From: an uncultured Lachnospiraceae bacterium
Lineage (GTDB): Bacteria > Bacillota > Clostridia > Lachnospirales > Lachnospiraceae
Assembly: GCA_944383545.1 (NCBI GenBank)
Contig: CALWPY010000008.1
Coordinates: 38,178-102,177 of the forward strand
Direction of reading: 5' to 3'
Length of the DNA: 64,000 nucleotides
The notes below the pieces were generated by a model that had not been told where the DNA came from, did no database searches, and saw nothing but the letters and a program-made list of their open reading frames with translations. The position numbers and the translations under genes were made by a program. Positions 56,567-64,000 of the stretch are shown here, one piece after another (within the stretch, counting starts at the first letter, position 1; every line of letters starts with the position of its first letter).

Positions 56567-57352
56567 TCACAATAATTCCTCAAGCTCATAATGAATTTTT
56601 CCGTTCGTTGCAAGCACATCACATTTTTCAGTATCAAACCTTGTACTATTCCCTGAAAAATCTGTGACCTTTCCGCCTGCCTCTTCCACAATGAGTTTAC
56701 CCGCCGCAAAATCCCACGGTTTTAAACCGTGTTCAAAATATCCGTCCAATCTTCCGCATGCCACATAACAAAGTTCAACGGAGGCCGTTCCAAGCCTCCG
56801 TATATCATGACATCTGTCATATACATTTTTCATACGGTTAAATGCTTTTTGTGCTTCCTCCCTGCGCCCCGGATTTGTTCCTGCAGATACCAGACTGCAA
56901 GATAAATCAGGTGCATTGCTTACACATATAAGACTGCCGTTACAAAAAGCTCCACAGCCTTTTCTCGCTGTAAACATCTCATTGGTGAAAGGGTTAAATA
57001 CTATTCCCCATATTATCTCTCCTTCATTTAACAAGGCAAGTGATATTGCACTGTTTCCAAAATTATGAATAAGATTTGTCGTACCATCCACGGGGTCTAA
57101 TATCCATGTGGGGTTTTCAAGCGAAATACCCGTATTATCCTGTTCTTCTCCCATAAACTGAATATTCTCATCCAATTTTTTTAATCTCTTTTTAAGCTGT
57201 TCCTGCACAATTACATCCGTATCAGTAACAAAATCCGTTATTCCTTTTTTTCTTATGTTTGTTGTTTTTACACGCTCCAGCATGAGAATACCCACATTTC
57301 GTACCTCCTGCACTGTATCGTAAAAAGCAATAATGTTTTTATCTTTAAGCAT
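56567..57352 (-). CDS. Inositol monophosphatase family protein
   Basis: 261 residues. Metal and catalytic motifs of the family: GEEQDN, WILDPVDGTTNLIHN and WDFAAGKLIVEEAGG. Such Mg-dependent phosphatases act on inositol phosphate, fructose bisphosphate or 3'-phosphoadenosine phosphate; the sequence does not tell which. It follows the PHP gene by 3 bp, so the two are likely one unit. Confidence 0.92.
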   Translation of the reverse strand: MLKDKNIIAFYDTVQEVRNVGILMLERVKTTNIRKKGITDFVTDTDVIVQEQLKKRLKKLDENIQFMGEEQDNTGISLENPTWILDPVDGTTNLIHNFGNSAISLALLNEGEIIWGIVFNPFTNEMFTARKGCGAFCNGSLICVSNAPDLSCSLVSAGTNPGRREEAQKAFNRMKNVYDRCHDIRRLGTASVELCYVACGRLDGYFEHGLKPWDFAAGKLIVEEAGGKVTDFSGNSTRFDTEKCDVLATNGKIHYELEELL

Positions 57353-57355
57353 CCA

Positions 57356-58186
57356 TTACACCGCCTTCTTTTTAGCATTCAAAACCGCAGGGGTTTCACC
57401 TTTTCCTCCCAGTAATACAGGTACATAATCTCCGCCCAGAGCATGAATTTCTTTAAGTGCGCGTTTTAAAATTCCTGCTGTTTTAACTTTAAATTCAGCC
57501 TCAGGGTGTATGGATATACTGTAATTTTCACTCATAATTTCTCTTTTGAGTTCATCTATGGTAAATATATCTTTATTAAAAAAGTTCCTTATGCATCCGT
57601 ACTGCACTGCCTGATGTGTGTCGCTTCCTGCAACCACAGGTTTTCCAAGACGTACACTCATGGCATACGTGAGTCTTTCTGTACGATATCTGTCTTCTGC
57701 AATATCCTTGCCATTTAAATCCAAAAAGTCAAACCTGTCAAGCTGTTCTGCCGGCAGCTCAGGAATATGACCGCCTTCCCTGAAAGGATGTCCTGCTCCG
57801 ACTATTACCGGATATTCATCAAATAATTCCATAAGTTTTTTAAACGGAAGAAATTTGCCCTTCTGTTTATTTGGCTCAAGGCGTCTGTTTAATTCCCGAA
57901 TCGCATCCATTGGTCCAATGCTTAAAATGTGGCCGCCTTCTGCAATGTCTGTTTCCATTCCCGGAAACACCCTGAGACCGTTAAAAACATATGTATCGCC
58001 CACATTTTCACCCGTATCTTTTATATATCCATATACACAATCAAACTGCTGTGTATTGAAATGCTCGGTAAGACATATGGCATCAAGCCCTGCCTCTTTT
58101 GCTTCATTAAGAAGCCAGTCTGTATACTCTGTAGAAAAAGGCAGGTATTTTGCCAGTTTCCCATGAGTATGAAAATCTATATACAT
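57356..58186 (-). CDS. PHP-domain metal-dependent phosphoesterase
   Basis: About 276 residues from an ATG at 58186 behind AGGAGT; the longer frame upstream has no ribosome site. PHP metal ligands in order: YIDFHTHGK at the N-terminus, CLTEHFN, GAGHPFREGG, and GSDTHQAVQ. Similar to PHP phosphoesterases of the histidinol-phosphatase/polymerase superfamily. Substrate unknown. Next gene is the inositol-phosphatase-like one; upstream is the ECF transporter block. Confidence 0.88.
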   Translation of the reverse strand: MYIDFHTHGKLAKYLPFSTEYTDWLLNEAKEAGLDAICLTEHFNTQQFDCVYGYIKDTGENVGDTYVFNGLRVFPGMETDIAEGGHILSIGPMDAIRELNRRLEPNKQKGKFLPFKKLMELFDEYPVIVGAGHPFREGGHIPELPAEQLDRFDFLDLNGKDIAEDRYRTERLTYAMSVRLGKPVVAGSDTHQAVQYGCIRNFFNKDIFTIDELKREIMSENYSISIHPEAEFKVKTAGILKRALKEIHALGGDYVPVLLGGKGETPAVLNAKKKAV

Positions 58187-58239
58187 AATTTTACTCCTAT
58201 CTTTCTTCAGGAATTCACTGCGTAAATCGATGAAGAAAT

Positions 58240-59073
58240 TTATATTATTGTGGAAATAAGCACTGTCACTGCAACCCATAAAAACGATATTGCGAGAAAC
58301 AATAAGTCATTATTTGTGACCTTCATGGATGACAGTTTTATTTTCTTTACTGCTTTATTAACTGATGCATAACGGTAACCCTTTATTTCCAGCACCTCTA
58401 CTGTTGTTCTGGAGCGTTTGGCAGTATTAAGCATGAGAGGATAAAATGCCTGAATAATTATCTTTATCTGGTAAGCAAGGTATTTTATCTTGCCTCTAAA
58501 AGTACTGTTATCAGGCGGATTCCCGCGAAGTCTGTATGAAAGCAGGACGTTTTGAAATTCTTCCATGAGTACGGGCAGCATTCTGTATGCGTATGAAATT
58601 GAAAATGAAAGTCTCTCAGGACATCCGTACCACATAAGTCCGTTTGCCAGTTTGTCAGGGTCAAGTCCCGAAAAAATCGTTACGGACGCAAGAGATACTG
58701 TAGCTACTTTAAGTGTCAGAATTAAAAGCGGAACAACCGCCGATGCGTCTCCTCCAAAGAAAAGAGTAACAATAAGAAGGTATCCGGTCTGAGAAAACAC
58801 TCCTATACCAAAAAGAAAGAGTACAAGACCTGCAACACGCGCCATCCTTGTTGTTATCACAACTAAAATAAAACAACCGAGAAGAAATGTCAGGTCATTT
58901 GCAAACCATGGCACAAGTCCGAAAAAGAGATACCATATTATAAGTATTCTGGGGTCCAGACCTGCTATCACAGTATCATCATTTCCATAAGCATTTTTTA
59001 AAACCTGATTGCGCAAAAAATCAATCGACAGCTTATCCAGCACATTTTCCGATAATTTTTTCGATATCTTCAT
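58240..59073 (-). CDS. ECF transporter transmembrane subunit (EcfT)
   Basis: About 277 residues from an ATG at 59073 with AAGGAG upstream; the ATG lies inside the end of the ATPase gene, which overlaps it by 41 bp. Four to five helices, cytoplasmic coupling segment FQNVLLSYRLRGNPPDNSTF and SRTTVEVLEIKGYR. It links the ATPases to the substrate-binding component. The CbiQ/EcfT family. Confidence 0.92.
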   Translation of the reverse strand: MKISKKLSENVLDKLSIDFLRNQVLKNAYGNDDTVIAGLDPRILIIWYLFFGLVPWFANDLTFLLGCFILVVITTRMARVAGLVLFLFGIGVFSQTGYLLIVTLFFGGDASAVVPLLILTLKVATVSLASVTIFSGLDPDKLANGLMWYGCPERLSFSISYAYRMLPVLMEEFQNVLLSYRLRGNPPDNSTFRGKIKYLAYQIKIIIQAFYPLMLNTAKRSRTTVEVLEIKGYRYASVNKAVKKIKLSSMKVTNNDLLFLAISFLWVAVTVLISTII

Positions 59074-60772
59074 CTTCCATTCTCCTTCCTTCAAAACTTT
59101 CCAAAAATTCATCAATTGTATAACACAAAGAATTTTTATCAAGAGTCTGTCCCATTTCAAAAATCTCAGGCGGACGGATTCCTGATGTACTTACAACATT
59201 TTCATTTCCGAAAATCTCATTTCTGCTTCCGTCAGCAATGACTTTTCCACCGCTGAGTACTATTATTCTGTCAGCCCATTCGCATACAAGCTGCATGTCA
59301 TGTGTAGCAATAATAACCGTTTCAGTTATTTCCTTTAAATCATTCAAAGTACGCATGATTTCCTTACGGGTGGCAATATCCAGATTTGCAGTTGGCTCAT
59401 CAAGTAAAAGAATTTTAGGATTTAATGCAATACCTATTGCAAGACTTGCCCTTCGCATCTGTCCTCCCGAAAGTAATCTTCCGTCACGCTCTTTTAACTC
59501 GGTCAGCCTGAAGCGCTTTAAAAGTGACTCTGTTTTTTCTTCAGTGTCTTTAATATTTCTTACCTCCATTGCATAAGAAATATCAGCTCTTATGGAGTCC
59601 TTTATAAACATATCTTCCGGATTCTGATAAACCATCGAAATTGTCCTGGATAAATTCTCCGGTTTTTTCTCCCGGATATTTTCCCCATACAGGAAAATGT
59701 CTCCCGAAGAAGGTTTAAGAAGCCCCACCATCATTTTCATTAGAGTGGATTTTCCTGCTCCGTTTCCTCCTATAAGAGCAACTTTTTCACCCTTATAAAT
59801 ATTTAAATTCAAATCAGAATATACAATATGCGGTGCGCCCTTTACTGAACGGTATGAAATGGATATATCTTTAAACTCTGCCGCAATCTCCGTCTTTTCA
59901 GAAGGAGTTACACTGTTTTTTACTTTTGTATTTTCCTTTAAGGCAAATACATCTTTGCCTTCCATTACAGTGGTAGGAAGCAGAACATCAGGCTCCATTT
60001 TTCCCGATTTTTTCATACGGTGTGCAGCAATGGTTACCTGAGGAGGGAAAATATTACATTCCTGAAGTTCATCAACTCTTCTTAATGCATCATCAGTTGG
60101 AAGTACCCATTTTATATTTCCGTCTTTCATCAACATGACATGTTTACAATAATCTGCTATGTATTCCGTATGATGCTCAATAACTATTATTGTTTTTCCG
60201 TACTTTTCATTTAATTCTCTAAGCACATTATAAATACGGTCTGCATGGCCCGGGTCCAACTGGGCAATTGGCTCATCCAGAATTAAAATTTCGGGCTCAA
60301 GTGAAAGTACACCTGCCAGTGCCAGAAGATGTGTCTGCCCTCCCGAAAGCTGCCATATATAATCGTTATGTTTTCCCGTAAGGCCGCATTTTTCAAGTGC
60401 TGACATTCCTCTTTCCTTATAATCCTTCATTGCATAGTTAAGACACGCATATGAAGCATCATCCAACACTGTCGGCCTTATTATCTGATTTTCAAAGTCC
60501 TGATATACATATCCTGCCTTACGTGCCAGAGTTCCCACATCTGTTTCGGCTGTATTAAGACCGCAGACAGATACAGTTCCTGAAAAATCTCCGCTGATAA
60601 ACTGTGGAATAAGGCCATTAAGTGTCTTACAAAATGTAGACTTCCCGCAGCCGTTGTTTCCAACGATTGCAAGGAAGTCACCTTTTTCAATATTAACAGT
60701 TATATCTTTCAGCGTAGAATCCGAGGCACCCGGATAAGAATATGTCAAATGCTCTATTTCAATGACATTCAT
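59033..60772 (-). CDS. ECF transporter double ATPase (fused EcfA/EcfA')
   Basis: 579 residues holding two ABC ATPase domains: Walker A GNNGCGKSTFCKTL and GGNGAGKSTLMKMM, signatures LSGGQTHLLALAG and LSGGQMRRASLAIG, Walker B LILDEPIAQLDPGH and LLLDEPTANLD. In Firmicutes EcfA1 and EcfA2 are usually separate; here they are one chain, as is typical of dedicated ECF modules. Next to the S component (4 bp upstream) and EcfT. Confidence 0.94.
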   Translation of the reverse strand: MNVIEIEHLTYSYPGASDSTLKDITVNIEKGDFLAIVGNNGCGKSTFCKTLNGLIPQFISGDFSGTVSVCGLNTAETDVGTLARKAGYVYQDFENQIIRPTVLDDASYACLNYAMKDYKERGMSALEKCGLTGKHNDYIWQLSGGQTHLLALAGVLSLEPEILILDEPIAQLDPGHADRIYNVLRELNEKYGKTIIVIEHHTEYIADYCKHVMLMKDGNIKWVLPTDDALRRVDELQECNIFPPQVTIAAHRMKKSGKMEPDVLLPTTVMEGKDVFALKENTKVKNSVTPSEKTEIAAEFKDISISYRSVKGAPHIVYSDLNLNIYKGEKVALIGGNGAGKSTLMKMMVGLLKPSSGDIFLYGENIREKKPENLSRTISMVYQNPEDMFIKDSIRADISYAMEVRNIKDTEEKTESLLKRFRLTELKERDGRLLSGGQMRRASLAIGIALNPKILLLDEPTANLDIATRKEIMRTLNDLKEITETVIIATHDMQLVCEWADRIIVLSGGKVIADGSRNEIFGNENVVSTSGIRPPEIFEMGQTLDKNSLCYTIDEFLESFEGRRMEDEDIEKIIGKCAG

Positions 60773-60775
60773 TTT

Positions 60776-61630
60776 TTATACGCCCTCTTCTTCAATATGA
60801 TAGTTAGATGATTTAGCTCTCATAATGAGTATGATAATTATTGCAACTACAGCAGCAACAACCATACCGATTGCAAGAGCAGTTTTACTTTCTGCCCAAT
60901 CAGCTTCCCACTCAATAAGTGCTGTTCCGTTTTCTGCCATAAATTCTGCTCCTACTGCTACTCCGAAAGCTATAATTGAGCCTAAGATTACCTTCCAGCC
61001 TATACGACCGATATATGTATCTTCACTTCTGGTCTGCATTCCCAAAAGCGGCTCAATCTTTCCATTAAGCTTTGGTACAAGAAATAATGTAGGAAGCATA
61101 CAGAAAAGAATTCCTGAAAACAGTACATCATTTAAAAATGCAAATCCCTCTGTTGCAAATACACTTTCCGGAAGTCCTGCTACAGCCTCAAAATCTTCAA
61201 CTGCAAACTGTACCTTAAGTATGTCAACTATAGTACCTAAAAGCTGCTGAATAACTACTCCGGTCATGGCTGCAATACCAACCATTTTGCGATTTTTAGG
61301 GTCCTTTACCATACGACCGGCTATATAAACTCCTATTGTAACCGTAATAAACTTTTCCAATTCGCCAAGTCCGCCAAACTGTCCCAGCATTATTTCACTG
61401 AATACAAGCTCTCCCGTTGCAGCTCCAAGTGCCGCAGACATTGGATCAAACAGCATTGCAAGTGTCAATGGTATAAACAGGAAATATTCAACTGAAAATT
61501 CAACTATACCAACCTGAAATTTTGGAATCAACTCCGTAAATAATGTAGCAAGTCCATACATTGCCATTGTCAGTACAAACACCATAAGCTTCTGCGATTG
61601 TGTGGCAGTCTGCTTTTTCATAGTACTCAT
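60776..61630 (-). CDS. ECF transporter S component, substrate unknown
   Basis: 284 residues, about six to seven helices (VFVLTMAMYGLATLFTELIP, YFLFIPLTLAMLFDPMSAAL), and an Ala/Gly-rich N-terminal half as in ECF substrate-binding proteins. First gene of the ECF module. No riboswitch was recognised in the 150 bp upstream, so the vitamin or metal carried is unknown. The ATG follows AGGAG. Confidence 0.85.
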   Translation of the reverse strand: MSTMKKQTATQSQKLMVFVLTMAMYGLATLFTELIPKFQVGIVEFSVEYFLFIPLTLAMLFDPMSAALGAATGELVFSEIMLGQFGGLGELEKFITVTIGVYIAGRMVKDPKNRKMVGIAAMTGVVIQQLLGTIVDILKVQFAVEDFEAVAGLPESVFATEGFAFLNDVLFSGILFCMLPTLFLVPKLNGKIEPLLGMQTRSEDTYIGRIGWKVILGSIIAFGVAVGAEFMAENGTALIEWEADWAESKTALAIGMVVAAVVAIIIILIMRAKSSNYHIEEEGV

Positions 61631-61851
61631 TTTTTTCTCTTCCTCCTAAAATTACATTTTTAATTTAAACACGTTTTAAGTATATCGAAGAATTGTAAAT
61701 GTCACTATCAGGCTAATGTAAAATTTAGGTAATATTTTTTATTCCTGTTAAAATTCCTTGTAGTAAAAACAATCCATATGTGATATCATTTCATCATAAA
61801 ACATTTTTTACGAGAAATAACAACAGATATACAAGATATGAGGTATTAAAC

Positions 61852-63090
61852 ATGAGAAAAAATTGTATTGTTGCACAGTCAGGAGGCCCTACGGCTGCAA
61901 TCAACGCTTCCCTCGCAGGAGTAATAAACGGAGTAATTAACAGTGATAAATACGATAAGATTTACGGAGCCATTCACGGAATACAGGGTGTATTCAAAAA
62001 GCAGTTTATTGATTTGGTTGAACTTTCACAGGAATATAATTCCTCAATTTACCACCTGTCTGCTACCCCTGCAATGTATCTGGGCTCATGCAGGTACAAG
62101 ATGCCGCTTCCTGATGAATCACCTGAAACTTATAAGCAGATTTTTGATATATTTGAAGAGATGAATGTAGGGGCATTTTTCTATATCGGCGGAAACGACT
62201 CGATGGACACCGCACATAAGCTGAGTATATATGCGGCCCAGACAGGAAGCGATGTAAAAATCGCAGGCATACCGAAAACCATTGATAACGATTTAGTAAA
62301 CACAGACCACACACCGGGCTTTGGCTCTGCTGCAAAGTACATTGCCACATCAATGCTTGAGATTGCTCATGATACTTACATTTATGATTTGCCTACGGTT
62401 ACCATTGTAGAAATTATGGGAAGAGATTCCGGCTGGCTCACAGCATCAGCGGCCCTTGCCAGAAATACATATAATATAACACCTCAGCTAATTTATCTTC
62501 CTGAGGTCCCATTTAGTCGTGCAAAATTTCTGGACGACATAAGTGAAAATATTACTGCGAATAAAAATGTAGTCGTTGCAGTATCAGAAGGCATAAGAAA
62601 TAAAGACGGCGAATATATCTGTGCATCCGATGCCTCATATGATAATTTTGGACACGCACGTTTAAGCGGTGCAGGAAAAACATTGGAATATCTTGTAAAA
62701 GATAAACTTGGAATAAAGGTACGTTCAATAGAACTGAATATTCTCCAGAGATGTGCAGGTCATCTCTCCTCACGGGCTGATATTGATGAAGCAATTAAGC
62801 TCGGAGAATCCGCAGTTAAGTTTACTGCCGAGGGAAATAGCGGATTTATGACATCCACAACCCGTACATCCGACACTCCTTATCTCTATACTATTGGAAT
62901 GTCAGACCTTTCACATATTGCAAATCAGATAAAAACTGTTCCCCTTGAATGGATTACACCTGAGGGAAATGATGTTACAAAAGAACTGATTGACTACATA
63001 AAACCTCTTATTCAGGGTGAATTATCACATTCCTTCAGAGACGGTCTGCCTGTATACATGGATATACCACATCTGGTACACAGGTCATAA
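61852..63090 (+). CDS. 6-phosphofructokinase, probably pyrophosphate-dependent
   Basis: About 412 residues from an ATG at 61852 with GAGGT seven bases upstream; an in-frame ATG at 61780 lacks one. Family motifs: QSGGPTAAINASL (11-22), GGNDSMDT (113-120) and PKTIDND (141-147). ATP-type enzymes have GGDGS and PGTIDND; the Asp in place of Gly in the first and the Lys in the second point to PPi as phosphate donor, though the first Asp is Asn here. It converts fructose 6-phosphate to fructose 1,6-bisphosphate. It stands alone and ends at a terminator. Confidence 0.93.
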   Translation: MRKNCIVAQSGGPTAAINASLAGVINGVINSDKYDKIYGAIHGIQGVFKKQFIDLVELSQEYNSSIYHLSATPAMYLGSCRYKMPLPDESPETYKQIFDIFEEMNVGAFFYIGGNDSMDTAHKLSIYAAQTGSDVKIAGIPKTIDNDLVNTDHTPGFGSAAKYIATSMLEIAHDTYIYDLPTVTIVEIMGRDSGWLTASAALARNTYNITPQLIYLPEVPFSRAKFLDDISENITANKNVVVAVSEGIRNKDGEYICASDASYDNFGHARLSGAGKTLEYLVKDKLGIKVRSIELNILQRCAGHLSSRADIDEAIKLGESAVKFTAEGNSGFMTSTTRTSDTPYLYTIGMSDLSHIANQIKTVPLEWITPEGNDVTKELIDYIKPLIQGELSHSFRDGLPVYMDIPHLVHRS

Positions 63091-63108
63091 AAATAAAAAA
63101 TGTATAAC

Positions 63109-63149
63109 AAAAACGGCAATGTCTTGATTATCTCAGACATTGCCGTTTT
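63109..63149. terminator. Bidirectional terminator between pfk and the tRNA cluster
   Basis: Arms AAAACGGCAATGTCT / AGACATTGCCGTTTT, with A and T runs on both flanks, between the convergent phosphofructokinase gene and the minus-strand tRNA/rRNA unit. Confidence 0.87.
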
Positions 63150-63183
63150 AATATCCAAAAAAACAAATTTATACAATAAAAAA

Positions 63184-63256
<73 letters not shown>

Positions 63257-63349
63257 ATATTACTTACATTAAATTAATTGATTATGATTAGATTATAAAA
63301 ACCGCTTCGCGTTGCCTCACAAATTGGTGAAGAATGCCTGCGGCAATAG

Positions 63350-63423
63350 TAGCGGGGACAGGATTTGAACCTATGACCTTCGGGTTATGAGCCCGACGAG
63401 CTTCCAGACTGCTCCACCCCGCG
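63350..63423 (-). tRNA. Initiator tRNA-fMet (CAT)
   Basis: 74 nt. Anticodon CAT with the three G-C pairs (GGG/CCC) flanking the loop, the mark of the initiator. First base C faces U72, so the 1-72 pair is absent as required for formylation (commonly C-A). Confidence 0.94.
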
Positions 63424-63434
63424 TTAATAATAAA

Positions 63435-63516
63435 TGGATGGAGGTGGATTCGAACCACCGAAGCAAAATGCAGCAGATTTACAGTCTGTCCCCTTTGGCC
63501 ACTCGGGAATCCATCC
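63435..63516 (-). tRNA. tRNA-Tyr (GTA)
   Basis: 82 nt with a long variable arm; acceptor GGATGGA / TCCATCC, discriminator A; anticodon loop ACTGTAAATC gives GTA. Confidence 0.96.
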
Positions 63517-63557
63517 ATATAAATCGGGTTTAAATTATTAAATTTAAGCTCCGAAAG

Positions 63558-63630
63558 AGCCGATGATCGGACTCGAACCGATAACCTGCTGATTACAAGT
63601 CAGCTGCTCTGCCAATTGAGCCACATCGGC
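63558..63630 (-). tRNA. tRNA-Thr (TGT)
   Basis: 73 nt, acceptor GCCGATG / CATCGGC; anticodon loop ACTTGTAATC gives TGT; discriminator T. Confidence 0.96.
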
Positions 63631-63653
63631 ATATTAATAATTTTATATAAAAG

Positions 63654-63726
63654 TGGGACCTACAGGGCTCGAACCTGTGACCCTCTGCTTGTAAGGCAGA
63701 TGCTCTCCCAGCTGAGCTAAGATCCC
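63654..63726 (-). tRNA. tRNA-Val (TAC)
   Basis: 73 nt, acceptor GGGATCT / AGGTCCC with one G-U; anticodon loop CCTTACAAGC gives TAC; discriminator A. Confidence 0.96.
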
Positions 63727-63755
63727 AGAAATTACTTAATTATTATCATGTATAA

Positions 63756-63829
63756 CGACCCAGAAGGGACTCGAACCCTCGACCTTCGCCGTGACAGGGC
63801 GACGCTCTAACCAACTGAGCCACTGGGCC
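63756..63829 (-). tRNA. tRNA-Asp (GTC)
   Basis: 74 nt, acceptor GGCCCAG / CTGGGTC, discriminator G as required for AspRS; anticodon loop CCTGTCACGG gives GTC. First tRNA after 23S. Confidence 0.96.
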
Positions 63830-63930
63830 ACTATAAGTCGGTAGTATATACCTTCAAAACCTCATACAGAAATAATCCTGCCAAATATCTCTCTCAAACT
63901 CTTTCCCGTTTCTTCATAACCCTTTTCCTT

Positions 63931-64000
63931 GGTTAAGCCCTCGACCTATTAGTACATGTCAGCTAAGTACGTTGCCGTACTTACACCTCATGCCTATCTA
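63931..64000 (-). rRNA. 23S rRNA, 3' end (partial)
   Basis: The minus strand carries GTACTAATAGGTCGAGGGCT and the terminal TTAACC, the conserved 3' end of 23S rRNA; the body runs off the window. The exact 3' end is about 63930. Between it and tRNA-Asp are about 100 bp with no 5S rRNA gene. Confidence 0.92.

Noticed and set aside
61631-61779. Possible riboswitch upstream of the ECF S component
   Set aside because: No motif of known vitamin or metal riboswitches and no stable paired leader seen by eye.
63288-63518. 76-codon minus-strand frame over tRNA genes
   Set aside because: Overlaps tRNA-fMet and tRNA-Tyr; such frames over tRNAs are artefacts.

Overview
The window looks like chromosomal DNA of a low-GC, Gram-positive anaerobe of the Clostridia, most likely a Lachnospiraceae gut bacterium (Lachnospira/Eubacterium eligens-like; the genus is a guess). 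Support: strong AGGAGG ribosome binding sites, sigma-A promoters (TTGnnn-17-TATAAT), an rpoD-dnaG-dgt block next to trmK and a Nif3-like gene, a PPi-type phosphofructokinase, a SpoIID-family protein, a surface galactanase, ECF and Msm-type sugar importers, and tRNA genes without encoded CCA. I see no transposase, integrase, phage gene or CRISPR array; this is mostly core and housekeeping DNA. Nearly all genes are on the minus strand; exceptions are argG, rnpB, a 63-aa cysteine-rich gene and the phosphofructokinase gene.

Layout. 1-4979: start of a response regulator, a ComEA-like lipoprotein, a 953-aa TPR protein with a J-like N-terminus, a Crp/Fnr regulator with a likely operator at its promoter, and a small DMT exporter. 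5083-9722: arginine biosynthesis, argC-argJ-argB divergent from argG, with ARG boxes between them. 9808-14201: an AraC regulator and a large surface GH53 endo-galactanase with a LacI-type operator upstream. 14480-18620: HAD hydrolase, hexapeptide-repeat protein, topoisomerase III, nitroreductase. 18692-30352: a seven-gene operon coding a membrane protein, an ABC exporter pair, a Gln/Asn/Gly-rich membrane protein, a MoxR ATPase, a DUF58 protein and a 1499-aa protein with three VWA domains. 30522-30855: RNase P RNA on the plus strand.

30962-40251: an unknown 235-aa protein behind a palindrome-bearing promoter, a TGS-nucleoside kinase, Nif3-like, TrmK, RpoD, DnaG, Dgt and a PrsA/SurA-type lipoprotein. 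40370-44569: a sugar ABC importer (binding protein, two permeases, DUF624 protein) with operator-like palindromes at its promoter and hairpins between genes. 45089-49641: ABC-F protein, DUF1836 protein, small Cys-rich protein, YerC/TrpR-like repressor, cytoplasmic alpha-amylase. 49777-52756: ECF sigma factor, anti-sigma protein and VWA lipoprotein. 52861-56161: YihY/BrkB membrane protein and SpoIID protein.

56195-56518 holds a non-coding RNA gene candidate with its own promoter, several nested helices and a terminator; its class is unresolved (6S or raiA-type are the options I considered). 56567-61630: inositol-phosphatase-like protein, PHP phosphoesterase and a group of ECF-transporter genes (S component, fused double ATPase, EcfT). 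61852-63090: phosphofructokinase, convergent with six tRNA genes (Asp, Val, Thr, Tyr, fMet, Phe) that trail the 3' end of a 23S rRNA gene with no 5S gene in between.

Carbohydrate use is a recurring theme (GH53, amylase, sugar importer, PFK). The least explained parts are the MoxR/VWA/ABC operon, the ncRNA at 56.2-56.5 kb and the 235-aa protein.
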